Of a DNA stretch of 64,000 nucleotides, positions 1-8,829 are shown piece after piece (the first letter of the stretch is position 1; each line of letters begins with the position of its first letter). The position numbers and the translations under genes are program-made. The notes beneath the pieces are model-generated. The model saw nothing but the letters and a program-made list of their open reading frames with translations, did not search any database and was not told the origin of the DNA. This DNA is from Mesorhizobium sp. B2-7-1. GTDB lineage: Bacteria > Pseudomonadota > Alphaproteobacteria > Rhizobiales > Rhizobiaceae. The DNA is taken from the NCBI RefSeq assembly GCF_006440735.1, contig NZ_VFUA01000012.1:1-64000 (forward strand). Reading direction: 5' to 3'.

Positions 1-140
1 AATTCCGGACCGTAGCGGCGCCCAAAAGTCACGGCATGGATTCTAGAGTCTGCGCGCGTCGCTTCGCTCCTTGCTCCGCCCGTGGACGACGAAGGGACGG
101 ACGATTCGGCCAATTGTCAAAGTACCCACCAACCAACACC
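1..140. repeat. Intergenic stretch with a probable Mesorhizobium-type dispersed repeat
   Basis: No gene is seen here. Bases about 33-100 (a TCTAGA core followed by a block reading gtcgcttcgctccttgctcc) resemble a short intergenic repeat that I recall as recurrent in Mesorhizobium genomes. Only one copy lies in this window, so the repetition is recollection and not something the sequence shows. The stretch lies downstream of the minus-strand transporter operon. Confidence 0.4.
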
Positions 141-1637
141 CTAGTGCACGGCCGCGTACATGATCTTCTCCTCCGTCGCCTCCGCCGGCGAGAACTCCTC
201 GACGATGCGGCCCTGGCGGCAGACGAGAATCCTGTCGGACAGGTTCATGATTTCCGGCAGGTAGGACGAGATGACGACCACGGCGAGGCCCTCGTCGGCC
301 AGCCGGTTGATGATCTGGTGGATTTCGGCGATAGCGCCAACATCGACGCCGCGCGTCGGCTCGTCGAAGATGACGATGCGCGGCTGCTGCACCAGCCCCT
401 TGCCGATCACCACCTTCTGCTGGTTGCCGCCGGAGAGCTCGACCACGCGCGCGTTGTCGTTGATCGCCTTGATGTTCAGCGTCTTCGTCCATTCGGCCGA
501 AAGCTGGCGCATCTCCTGCTGGTTGATCACCCAGGCCTTTTCCCGGCCCGCGGCGAGCAGTCCGCCGAACAGGTTCTCGGCGATGCCCATCGTCTCGAAG
601 ATGCCCTCGATCTTGCGGTCCTCGGTGACATAGACGATGCCGTCGGCCACCGCCTCGCTCGGCACCAGGTAACGCACCGGCTTGTCGTCCAATTCAATCG
701 CGCCGCCGCGCAAGAAGTCGCGCTTGTAGATGCCTGAGACGATCTTGAAAGTTTCGGTGCGGCCCGACCCGATCAGGCCGAACACGCCGGTGATCTGGCC
801 TTCGAAGATCGAGAAAGAATTGTTGCGCACGATGTTGCTCATCGAGATGTCCTGCACCGAGAGCACTTTCTTGCCGGCCTTGCGCAATTTCGTCTCGTCG
901 CGCTGGCGATAGATCTGCCCTGACAGCGAGCGGCCGACCATGGCGGCGACGATCCTGTCGCGGTCGAAGGCCGATGTCTCGTCGGTGATCACCAGTTCGC
1001 CGTCGCGCAGGATGGTGATGCGGTCGGCGATCATCAGCGCCTCTTCCAACGCATGGCTGATGAAGACGATCGACACGCCGCGCCCCTTCAGCCGCCGGAT
1101 CAGCGCGAAGAAATGGCGCTTCTCCTCCGGCGTCAGCGTCGCGGTCGGCTCGTCGAAGATGATGATCTCGGCGTTGTGGTGAACGGCGCGCGCTATCTCG
1201 ACCATCTGCCGCTTGGCGGCGCCAAGCGTCGCCACCATCGCGTTCGGATCGACCGGAAAGTTCAGCGACTGCAGGAATTGCTGCGCTGAAATGTAGGTGC
1301 CGCGCAGCCGGTTGAGGAATTTCTCCGTGCCGAGATAAAGGTTCTGCGCCACCGTCATCGACGGCACCAGACTTGTTTCCTGGAACACCATGGCGATGCC
1401 GGCTTCAAGTGCTGCATGCGGCGAGGCATACGCCGTCTCGACACCCTTGTGGAACATCTTGCCCGAAGTGGCATCGACGACGCCGGCGATGATCTTGGTC
1501 AGCGTCGACTTGCCGGCTCCGTTCTCGCCGAGCAGCGCATGGATCTCGCCCTTCCTCAGGTCGAAGCTGACATTCTTCACCGCCGGCACGCCGCGATAGG
1601 TTTTCGTCACGTCTTCCAGGCGCACGATCGGTTCCAT
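141..1637 (-). CDS. Sugar ABC transporter ATP-binding protein, two-domain (RbsA/CUT2 type)
   Basis: This 498-residue protein is the energising subunit of a ribose-type importer and acts on the inner face of the membrane. It holds two tandem nucleotide-binding domains. The first has an intact Walker A (GENGAGKST, near residue 37) and a DEPTATL Walker B. The second has the degenerate loop GLIGSGRTET, normal for RbsA proteins, but a good LSGGNQQK signature and DEPTRGVD. The length is typical of RbsA (about 500). Its start shares one base with the stop of the upstream propeller gene (TGATG), so it is translationally coupled. It is the last gene of the 6994-to-141 operon. The substrate is unknown, probably a sugar or polyol. 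Confidence 0.93.
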   Translation of the reverse strand: MEPIVRLEDVTKTYRGVPAVKNVSFDLRKGEIHALLGENGAGKSTLTKIIAGVVDATSGKMFHKGVETAYASPHAALEAGIAMVFQETSLVPSMTVAQNLYLGTEKFLNRLRGTYISAQQFLQSLNFPVDPNAMVATLGAAKRQMVEIARAVHHNAEIIIFDEPTATLTPEEKRHFFALIRRLKGRGVSIVFISHALEEALMIADRITILRDGELVITDETSAFDRDRIVAAMVGRSLSGQIYRQRDETKLRKAGKKVLSVQDISMSNIVRNNSFSIFEGQITGVFGLIGSGRTETFKIVSGIYKRDFLRGGAIELDDKPVRYLVPSEAVADGIVYVTEDRKIEGIFETMGIAENLFGGLLAAGREKAWVINQQEMRQLSAEWTKTLNIKAINDNARVVELSGGNQQKVVIGKGLVQQPRIVIFDEPTRGVDVGAIAEIHQIINRLADEGLAVVVISSYLPEIMNLSDRILVCRQGRIVEEFSPAEATEEKIMYAAVH

Positions 1638-2692
1638 CAGAAACCTCCCGAAGCAAGGTCAAGTGCCAGCACGCAATCGCCGCCTTTCGAGGCGATGAAC
1701 AGGCGGCCGTCCTGTTCCGCCACGCTGCAGATTCCGTGGCGCGTGCCGTTGGCGCGGCTGTGCAGGCTGAATTGCGGCTGCAGGGCCCGATCGAGCCTCA
1801 CGACGAGCCCATAGGAACGGCTGGGCGACCACGGCTTATGGATGCCCATGGTGCGGATGCCGCCGCATTGCAGCGGCTCGAGGAAGCTGCGGTTGGAGGC
1901 CAGCGCCGGCGCAATCCAGTAGGCCGGCGGCACCTGGTCAATCATGTCCTGGCGATAATGCGTTTCCTGCAGCACGAATTCGATCAGCCGGTTGCGCGGC
2001 GCGAACAAGCCGAGCCACGCTCCGCCGTCGACGGCCGGCGACAGCCGCGAAGGATAGCCCGGCAGATGCGCCAGCACGGTCGAGCGGATTCCGTTCGAGC
2101 CGTCGAAGCGCACGAGCTGGTGGCGCCAGCTTTCGCTTACCAGCACGTCGCTGCCGATCGGGTGAAGCCCATAGGGAAAGGCGATGTCGCCGGCGATCTT
2201 CTGAAAACCGATGCCTCCTGGCCCGCACTGCCACAGCGAACCCGACGCCCCCTTCTTCATGAGGTCAGCCGCCCATTGCGACGGCGCATGTTCGGCGGAG
2301 CCGTTGGCCAGCCACAGCGTGCCGTCATCCGCATAGGCAAGTGCGGTGATGCACCGTACTTCGACCGGCAGCGAAACCTCTTTGCCGGCGATCAGCAGCC
2401 TGCCACTTTCCAGCCCGACCGTCAGTTCGCCCGATGGCGACAGGGCTAAAGCGGTGATGGGGGATTGAAAGCTCTCGATCACCGCAGCCTCGGAGCCAGC
2501 CGAGATCGCCAGGATGGCATTGCCGCTGGACGCAAGCAGCCGCCCGTCGGACACCAGTAGATTGTCTGGTTCGGCCAACTCGGCAAAAGCCGGCAAATCG
2601 TCGAGCCTGGTATTGGGACGGAAGGCGCCATCGAGCGGCGGTATGGTGACGGCCTTGCCGCGAAAGACATCCAGGATCGGATCGAGGATCAT
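1637..2692 (-). CDS. SMP-30/strictosidine-synthase-like beta-propeller protein (possible lactonase)
   Basis: This is a 351-residue protein with no signal peptide or membrane segment. Repeated propeller-type strands, the pair VSESWRHQLVRF and LPGYPSRLSP, and a late MGIHKPWSPS segment place it with the strictosidine-synthase-like/SMP-30 family. The members known best hydrolyse lactones or related esters. It is a diverged relative of the C-terminal half of the upstream gene (ESWACRVHRYW and MPGYPDNINR there). The ATG overlaps the upstream stop by four bases (ATGA), which decides the start against a longer in-frame extension. A sugar-lactone hydrolase role inside a sugar-uptake operon is an inference. 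Confidence 0.8.
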   Translation of the reverse strand: MILDPILDVFRGKAVTIPPLDGAFRPNTRLDDLPAFAELAEPDNLLVSDGRLLASSGNAILAISAGSEAAVIESFQSPITALALSPSGELTVGLESGRLLIAGKEVSLPVEVRCITALAYADDGTLWLANGSAEHAPSQWAADLMKKGASGSLWQCGPGGIGFQKIAGDIAFPYGLHPIGSDVLVSESWRHQLVRFDGSNGIRSTVLAHLPGYPSRLSPAVDGGAWLGLFAPRNRLIEFVLQETHYRQDMIDQVPPAYWIAPALASNRSFLEPLQCGGIRTMGIHKPWSPSRSYGLVVRLDRALQPQFSLHSRANGTRHGICSVAEQDGRLFIASKGGDCVLALDLASGGF

Positions 2693-4812
2693 GGGTTGCC
2701 TCCCCAATAGGAAGCGGGGCTGGTCCAGTTCGGATCGGCGCCGCTGATCTTGTAGCGTCCGATGCGGTTGTTGAGGATGCCGCCGACGAACAGATAGCCC
2801 TTGTGCTCGCGCATCGAGGTCACCATCGGATGCGCGTTGCCGGAAAGATCGCCGAGCGTCTCGACGATGCCGCCCTTCTCGTTGAACTTCACCACGCCGC
2901 CGGTGTTGATGTTGGGGAACAGCCATTCGTCCTGCGGCAGGCGCCGCGTCATGCGCTTGCGCATGTCGGGATGGCGCAGCGACAGGTCGAAGCTCGGCGT
3001 GCGCATGCCGAGCCAGGCCATCCAGTAGTTGCCGTCGGAAGCCCGGTTGATGTTGTCGGGGTAGCCCGGCATGTCGCGGATGACGCACTCGGCCGTTCCC
3101 GCCTTCGGCCCTTCCAGCCAGTAGCGGTGCACGCGGCAGGCCCAGCTTTCGGCGAAAAACAGCGACTTGCCGTCATGCGCCATGCAAACGCCATTGGTGT
3201 AGCGGTAGCCGTCGAGCAGCGTCTTGGTCGACCCGTCCTTCGGATCGTAGACCAAAAGACGACCCGTGGCGCGGTTCTCGATCGAGTCCAGCGCCCAATC
3301 GTGGGCGTCATAGCGCTTGGTCGAGTCCGTGAAATAGATGCGGCCGTCGGGTGCGATATCGCAATCGTTCGGGTCGCGCAGCCGCGCATCGTCGACGATC
3401 GAGGTCCAGGAGCGCGCCGTCTCCGCCGACAGGCGCTTTACGTTGCGATCCGGCGAGACCGAATAAAGTCCCATGGCGCCGACGCAGCTGATCAGATTGC
3501 CTTGCCTGTCGAAGGCGAGCCCCAGCGGAAAGCCGCCAATATGGGCAAACACTTCCGACTTCACATAGTCCGGCGCGAAGAAGCGCACGATCTCGCCATG
3601 CCGCGTGCCGCAATAGAGATGGTCGTCGCGGTCGAGGATGACATCCTCTGGGCCTTCCAGCTCGCCGAGCCCAATATGGTCCGCGGCCGAGAGCCGGTTG
3701 TCGAGCTCGTAGGATGTGCCGGAGCCGGGCGCGGCCGACTGCGTCTCGCCCATCTTGAGGTAGACCGGCGCGACATAGACCTCGTTCAGCACCTTGTGGC
3801 GGTTTTTCAGCCAGCGGATGTCGACGGTGACGGCGACCGCCAGCATGATGCCCAGCACCATCTGGTTGGTGCCGGTGCCGTAGCCCAGCCGGATCAGGCC
3901 GTTGGTCATGGTGAGCACGATGATGGCGCCCATCAGGCCCTTGACCACCGAGCCGCGCCCGCCGCCCAGGCTCACGCCGCCGACCACCGCCGCCGTCAGC
4001 GCCATGATCTCGAGGTTGAGGCCGGTGCCTGGCCCCGCCCCGCTCAACCGGCAGGCGATCAGGAAGCCGCCGATCGAAGCGCAGAAACCGGAAAAGACAT
4101 AGGTCATGAACACAGTGCGGCGCACGCGGATGCCGGCATTGTGCGCCGAGCGCCGGGAGCCGCCCACCGCCAGCACATGCCAGCCGGGACGCGATCGCGT
4201 CAGCGCGATATGCGTGACGATGGCAAGGATGATGGCCAGCCAGACCGAGACTGACAGGCCCCAGAAGGTGCCGTCGCCGATGAAGTCGAGCACGTCAGAG
4301 CTCGCCTGGGAAAGCTGCACGTCGGCGGCATAGGTGGTGACGAGGATGTCGAACAGCGCCCGCCCGAAGATGAAGGTGACCAGCGTTGTGAGGAAGGCGC
4401 GCAGCCTCAGATAGCCGACCAGGTAGCCATTGATGGCGCCGAAGATGAGCCCCGTGCAAAGTGCGGCGGCCAAGGCCAGCCAGATCGACTGTTCGAGGAT
4501 GAAGAAGACGTAGACGGCGGAAAAACAGGACAGCGCGAAGATCGAGCCGACCGAAAGATCGATGCCGCCGCCCAGCATCACCACGGTCATGCCGATGACC
4601 ACCAGCGAGAACTCGCCGAGCTGGCGCGTCGATTCCTGCAGCGAGGTGAGCTTGAAGAAACCCGGAATGATCGAGCCGAACACGCCGAGCGTCGCCACCA
4701 GCGCCAGGAAAGGTATGGCGTTGTCGGTCCAGCGTTTGGTCAGGATCTCGCCGACCAGATGATCGGGCACGAGATTGTAGCGCCAGGCTTGGAGGCGTTC
4801 ACGAAAATTCAT
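2689..4812 (-). CDS. Fusion: CUT2 ABC permease joined to SMP-30/strictosidine-synthase-like propeller
   Basis: This 707-residue protein has two parts. Residues 1 to about 337 are an RbsC-type permease with many hydrophobic helices, GGGIDLSVGS at 81-90 and GGVSLGGGRGS near 278-288, both hallmarks of this family. After a linker (about 338-375), residues 380-707 form a soluble propeller with strictosidine-synthase-like motifs (YTNGVCMAHDG, ESWACRVHRYW, MPGYPDNI). The reading frame is continuous and no internal start with a good ribosome site was seen at the junction, so it appears to be a true fusion. RbsC-type C-termini are normally cytoplasmic, which would put the enzyme domain at the transporter exit. 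Neighbours are the binding protein upstream and the free propeller downstream. Confidence 0.88.
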   Translation of the reverse strand: MNFRERLQAWRYNLVPDHLVGEILTKRWTDNAIPFLALVATLGVFGSIIPGFFKLTSLQESTRQLGEFSLVVIGMTVVMLGGGIDLSVGSIFALSCFSAVYVFFILEQSIWLALAAALCTGLIFGAINGYLVGYLRLRAFLTTLVTFIFGRALFDILVTTYAADVQLSQASSDVLDFIGDGTFWGLSVSVWLAIILAIVTHIALTRSRPGWHVLAVGGSRRSAHNAGIRVRRTVFMTYVFSGFCASIGGFLIACRLSGAGPGTGLNLEIMALTAAVVGGVSLGGGRGSVVKGLMGAIIVLTMTNGLIRLGYGTGTNQMVLGIMLAVAVTVDIRWLKNRHKVLNEVYVAPVYLKMGETQSAAPGSGTSYELDNRLSAADHIGLGELEGPEDVILDRDDHLYCGTRHGEIVRFFAPDYVKSEVFAHIGGFPLGLAFDRQGNLISCVGAMGLYSVSPDRNVKRLSAETARSWTSIVDDARLRDPNDCDIAPDGRIYFTDSTKRYDAHDWALDSIENRATGRLLVYDPKDGSTKTLLDGYRYTNGVCMAHDGKSLFFAESWACRVHRYWLEGPKAGTAECVIRDMPGYPDNINRASDGNYWMAWLGMRTPSFDLSLRHPDMRKRMTRRLPQDEWLFPNINTGGVVKFNEKGGIVETLGDLSGNAHPMVTSMREHKGYLFVGGILNNRIGRYKISGADPNWTSPASYWGGNP

Positions 4813-4842
4813 CGGCTGCTGCTGTCATGAAACGGGAAAAGA

Positions 4843-4866
4843 GGTGGCCGGAACGGTCCGGCCACC
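4843..4866 (-). terminator. Strong hairpin behind binding-protein gene (attenuator or mRNA-stabiliser)
   Basis: A perfect 10-bp inverted repeat (GGTGGCCGGA / TCCGGCCACC) encloses a 4-base loop, between the binding-protein stop (4893) and the fused-permease start (4812). In the minus-strand transcript it is followed by UCUUUUCC, a weak U-tract. It may terminate part of the transcription or protect the upstream message, giving more binding protein than permease. Confidence 0.6.
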
Positions 4867-4892
4867 CCGTGGATGCCGTCTGGCTGCGCGGC

Positions 4893-5918
4893 TTATTTCG
4901 CCGCAGCTTCGGCTTGCAGCGCCTTCAGGTCCCAGCAGCTGTCGGGCTTGAGGTCGGCTTTCGTCGTCGCCTTCTCCAGCGTGTAGATATAGGTGTGCGA
5001 GGTGCCCGCCGGCTGCCCGCTCTGCAGCAGGAACTTGATGATGGCGTTCATGTCGCCCGACTGGCGGGCAAGATCGGTCATCACCACGGCGCCATAGGTG
5101 CCGTCCACGAGCTTGTCGCAATCGGCTGCCTTCTCGCCGCCGCCGGTGGTGACCAGGAACACCTTGCCGTCGAGCTTGGCGTCGCGGATCGCGGCCGAGG
5201 CGCCGGTGGCGTCGCCATCCCAGAAGTCGATGATCGAGCAGATGTCCGGGTGCTGCTGCAGCATCGTCGTCGTCACGTTGCGCGAGGTGGTCGCGTCCCA
5301 ATTGGAGTCAGGCTTGGCGACGACCTGGAAGTCGGGGTGCTTCTCCAGCACCTTCATGATGCCGGCATACTGGTAGAGGCTCGACGAGTTCGCCTGGTCG
5401 CCCTGCACGAGGCCGATCTTCTTCGACGAATTCTCGCCGCAGCCCTTGATCGCCGCTTCGGCCTCGAGCTGGCCCAGCTTGTCCCAGTCGCTGCCGACGA
5501 AGGCATCCGCCGGGAAGTTCGCGGGATTGTCGACGAGCAGCACATAAGTGCCGGCGGCCTGCGCCTTCTTCATCAGCTTCGAATAGGAATTGAGGTCGGG
5601 CGCATGGATGATCAGCACGTCGGGCCTTGTGTCGGAAGCGATGGCGTCGGTGATCGCCTGCGCGCCGGCATCGACGACCCAGTTCGGATCGCGGGTCTCG
5701 AACGTGCCGCCCCAGGCCTCGACTTCCTTCTTCAGATAATGCGCCCAGCCCTGCGCCAGGTCGAAGCCCATCGCCAGCGGCACCAGCATGACGCGCTTGC
5801 CGTTGAGCGATTTGGCATAGGCGGCGGGACCCGGATCGTCGGCGGCGAAGCTCGGCGCCACGAAGGCGGTAACGGCGAGCGCCGTGGCGGCGGCCATCAA
5901 TGTTCTGAGTAGTTTCAT
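4893..5918 (-). CDS. Periplasmic sugar-binding protein of CUT2 ABC transporter
   Basis: This 341-residue protein begins with a clear Sec signal peptide (MKLLRTLMAAATALAVTAFV, cleavage probably after APSFA) and then follows the periplasmic-binding-protein type I pattern (RPDVLIIHAPD, YVLLVDNPANF, KIGLVQGD). The start at 5918 was chosen because GAGGG precedes it at good spacing; a longer in-frame start at 5987 would bury the signal peptide. It captures the substrate for the permeases encoded on either side. The substrate cannot be read from the sequence. A 10-bp hairpin follows the stop. Confidence 0.92.
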   Translation of the reverse strand: MKLLRTLMAAATALAVTAFVAPSFAADDPGPAAYAKSLNGKRVMLVPLAMGFDLAQGWAHYLKKEVEAWGGTFETRDPNWVVDAGAQAITDAIASDTRPDVLIIHAPDLNSYSKLMKKAQAAGTYVLLVDNPANFPADAFVGSDWDKLGQLEAEAAIKGCGENSSKKIGLVQGDQANSSSLYQYAGIMKVLEKHPDFQVVAKPDSNWDATTSRNVTTTMLQQHPDICSIIDFWDGDATGASAAIRDAKLDGKVFLVTTGGGEKAADCDKLVDGTYGAVVMTDLARQSGDMNAIIKFLLQSGQPAGTSHTYIYTLEKATTKADLKPDSCWDLKALQAEAAAK

Positions 5919-6007
5919 GTCATATCCCTCTGGTTCGGTTTTCATTGCCGGCCGATCGTCGCGATCGCTCCGGGTACCCCTGAGCAAGATGAGCTAGCCC
6001 ATCTGCT

Positions 6008-6994
6008 CTAAATATCGCCCTGTTGCGCGGTCTGCTCGTCGCGCGGATTGATAATGCCGTCGACGATGATGGCCCCCAACAGGATCGCCGCCTTGATCAG
6101 GTTCTGGTAGAGCAGCGGAATGTCGATGATGGTCATGGCGTTGAGCAGGATGCCGATCAGCGCCGCCCCTACCAGCACGTTGCGCACCCCGCCCCTGCCG
6201 CCCGAAAGGCCGATGCCGCCGATCACCGCCACCAGCACGATGTCGTAAAGCAGCGTCGAGTTGACGATGCGGGTGTTGATCGAATGCAGGCTGGCCGCCG
6301 TCAGCAGGCCGGCGATCAGGGCCACAAAAGCCGACAGCACGTAACGCAGCACCAGCATGGGCCGCACCGGAACGCCGATGTTGCGGGCGGCGACCGGGTT
6401 GTCGCCGGCGAAATAGATGAACCGGCCCCATTTGGTGTAGCGCAGGAACAGGAAGACCAGGAAGGCCAGCCCGGCGAAGACGAACACCTCGATAGGAATA
6501 TCGAGGAAGCGGATGCCGCCGAGCAGCTCGACCCAGTGTCCTCCGGGCACCGGCACGGCATCCTGCGTGATCAGCTGCGAGCGCACATAGCCGAACACGA
6601 AGGAGCCGGTGGCCAAAGTCACGAAGATCGCCGGCACGTCGGCATAGGCGACGAGAAAGCCGTTGAGCAGGCCGATGGCTAAAACGCCCGCCAATACATA
6701 GACAAAGGCGAGCCCGTCCGAGGTTCCGGTATTGAGCAGCTGCAGGTACCAGGCGACCGACATCGCCATGATCGCCACCGCCGACAGGTCGATGCCGCGG
6801 CCGATGATGACGACCGCCATGCCGAGCGCCAGAATGCCAAGCACCGAGACCGAGCGGACGATCGCCACCAGATTGTCGGCGGTCAGGAACCCGGGCAGGC
6901 CCAGCGCAGCGGCGGCGAACAGCAGGATGGCGATGGCAAAGACGATGCCTTCCTGATTAAGGCGCCTCCAGTTCGGCCAGCCGGTCGCATTCAT
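6008..6994 (-). CDS. CUT2 ABC transporter permease (RbsC type)
   Basis: This 328-residue integral membrane protein has about 8-10 hydrophobic helices and the family motifs GRGIDLSAVA and GGIGLSGGRGG. It is the first gene of the minus-strand operon and has a second, propeller-fused permease as partner, so the transport channel is probably a heterodimer. GTG (6997) immediately followed by ATG (6994) both fit. ATG was preferred, although no strong ribosome site precedes either. The operon promoter should lie in the 280-base gap above it. Confidence 0.9.
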   Translation of the reverse strand: MNATGWPNWRRLNQEGIVFAIAILLFAAAALGLPGFLTADNLVAIVRSVSVLGILALGMAVVIIGRGIDLSAVAIMAMSVAWYLQLLNTGTSDGLAFVYVLAGVLAIGLLNGFLVAYADVPAIFVTLATGSFVFGYVRSQLITQDAVPVPGGHWVELLGGIRFLDIPIEVFVFAGLAFLVFLFLRYTKWGRFIYFAGDNPVAARNIGVPVRPMLVLRYVLSAFVALIAGLLTAASLHSINTRIVNSTLLYDIVLVAVIGGIGLSGGRGGVRNVLVGAALIGILLNAMTIIDIPLLYQNLIKAAILLGAIIVDGIINPRDEQTAQQGDI

Positions 6995-7274
6995 CACTTA
7001 TGTCTTTCGCCCCAACGGCAAAGCCCTGCCGGCCGCCATCCCGCACGAAAGCTAATCGGCTCAACAGCGGCTCGTCAAATGAATCCGCGTTCAAGACCCC
7101 GCCTCTCCGACTATTTTCCGGGTGGACGCATCGATTGCCGCAACTGGCGCAATAGGCGGAAACTCTTGGGCTTTTTGGCAATCCGTTGCACCGGTCGCGC
7201 GGCCGGCGGAAGAGCCCGTTCGAAGGCGACGGAACCGGCGCAATTTGAGTCCGCGAAACGTGCCCGGCGCGACC
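6995..7274. other. Intergenic gap between two minus-strand units
   Basis: About 280 bases without a convincing gene. Short reading frames here lack ribosome sites and family motifs. The gap should hold the promoter of the downstream transporter operon (start 6994) and the end of the MFS transcript. No clear sigma-70 boxes, terminator with U-tract or long palindrome could be picked out by eye. Confidence 0.5.
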
Positions 7275-8744
7275 TCAATTGTTCGCCGAATGGCCTGAAA
7301 CCTCGGCCCCGGCATTGGCCGGCAGCACCAGAAAGCGCATTGCCGCGGCGAGACCGACCAGACCGATCGCGACAAAGGTGATTTTGAAGTCGACGAGGTC
7401 GTGCACGGTTTCGCCCCTGACGATTTGCGACAGGTTGAGGATCGCCGCCGCGATTGCCACGCCGAACAGCATCGCTATCTGCTGCAGCATGCTGGAGAGC
7501 GTCGCGGCCGAGCTGCGCTGCGCCGCGCCGATATCGGCGAAGGCGAGCGTGTACAGCGCGGTGAATTGCATCGAGCGCGACAAGCCCGCGACCAGCATCA
7601 ACGCGACGGTCAGCGCCAGTGGCGTCTGCGGCGAGATCGCGCCGCAGGCCATGATCGCCAGCGATGCGATCACCCCGTTCATCACCATCACGGTACGGAA
7701 GCCGAAGCGCCTCAGCGTCGGTGTGGTCACGGTCTTCATGCCGAGATTGCCAAGGAAATAGGCCAGCACCAACAGGCCGGCATCGACCGGACGCAGCCCG
7801 AAGCCGACTTGGAACAGCAGCGGCAACAGGAAGGGCGTGGCATTGATCGCGACACGGAAGACGGTGCCCGCGGCAAGCGTCGAACTCGCGAAGGTCAGTA
7901 TCTTGAAGGCCGAAAGGTCGAGCAGCGGATGCCGGGCCTGCAACAGGTGGCGAACGGCGAACCAGCCGATCACGATGCCGATGCCGATGGAGCCAGCCGT
8001 CGGCAGCAAGCCGTCCTCCGGATGCGCCAGGCGCTCAAGCCCGTAAAGCATCACCGCAAGGCCGAGCGAGGTGAGGAAAAAGCCCGGCCAATCGAATGGC
8101 TTCGCTTCCGATTCACGATCGCCCGGCACGAACCGGGCGACCAGCGCAAGTCCGGCCAGCCCCAGCGGAGCGTTGATGAAGAAGTTCCAGTGCCAGGAGA
8201 GATAGGTGGTGATGAAGCCGCCGAGCACCGGCCCGACCACGGGCGCGAACAGCGCCGGCCAGGTAATCAGCGCCGTGGCGTTGAGCAGTTCCGACTTTTC
8301 GGCGTTGCGCAGCACCAGGATGCGGCCGACCGGCGTCATCAGCGCGCTGCCAAGGCCCTGCACGATGCGGGCGGCGACGAACTGCGTCAGGCCCTGCGAG
8401 AAGCCGCAGGCGATCGAGGCCAGCGTGAACAGCGCGATCGCGACGAGGAAGATGTTGCGAGCCCCGAACCGGTCGGCAAGCCAGGCAGACAGCGGCACGA
8501 ACACCGCCATGGTCAGCATATAGGCCGTGATGCCGATGCTCATCGCCACCGCCGGCACACTGAAGGACTGCCCCATCTGCGGCAGCGAGGTCGAGATGAT
8601 CGTCGAGTCCAGCAATTGCATGAAAAAGGCGACGGCAACGATCAATGCCACGCGTCGTGCTTGCCGTGCGGAACTTGCGGGCTGGGACACGGCTGCGTTG
8701 TCGGGGATGCTGGTCATGACGCGCTGGTTGAAAAGCATAAGCAT
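7275..8744 (-). CDS. MFS multidrug-type transporter, DHA2 (EmrB/QacA) family
   Basis: This is a 489-residue polytopic membrane protein. The N-terminal FFMQLLDSTIISTSLPQMG (motif D1 type), WLADRFGARN (motif A), RIVQGLGSALMTPVGR (motif B) and PVVGPVLGGF (motif C) identify a proton-driven drug/H+ antiporter. The length fits 14 helices, as in DHA2 proteins. Alternative starts at 8738 and 8717 are possible; none has a strong ribosome site. It diverges from the cyclodeaminase-family gene at 8830, with about 85 bases between, so the two may share control. The substrate is unknown. Confidence 0.9.
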   Translation of the reverse strand: MLMLFNQRVMTSIPDNAAVSQPASSARQARRVALIVAVAFFMQLLDSTIISTSLPQMGQSFSVPAVAMSIGITAYMLTMAVFVPLSAWLADRFGARNIFLVAIALFTLASIACGFSQGLTQFVAARIVQGLGSALMTPVGRILVLRNAEKSELLNATALITWPALFAPVVGPVLGGFITTYLSWHWNFFINAPLGLAGLALVARFVPGDRESEAKPFDWPGFFLTSLGLAVMLYGLERLAHPEDGLLPTAGSIGIGIVIGWFAVRHLLQARHPLLDLSAFKILTFASSTLAAGTVFRVAINATPFLLPLLFQVGFGLRPVDAGLLVLAYFLGNLGMKTVTTPTLRRFGFRTVMVMNGVIASLAIMACGAISPQTPLALTVALMLVAGLSRSMQFTALYTLAFADIGAAQRSSAATLSSMLQQIAMLFGVAIAAAILNLSQIVRGETVHDLVDFKITFVAIGLVGLAAAMRFLVLPANAGAEVSGHSANN

Positions 8745-8829
8745 GGCCCAGTCCAGAGCTTATCCAACAAACTTCCGTGTCACCGTTTCGCCTGTTATGG
8801 ATGAGCCGGGGGGTGGCCGAGGAAAATGC

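Noticed and set aside
2803..4254. Long plus-strand open frame (483 codons)
   Set aside because: Antisense to the fused permease gene; arginine/histidine/aspartate-rich shadow of a high-GC frame, with no family motif or ribosome site.
7401..8804. Plus-strand open frame of 467 codons
   Set aside because: Lies opposite the MFS transporter gene and has the composition of a complementary-strand shadow.
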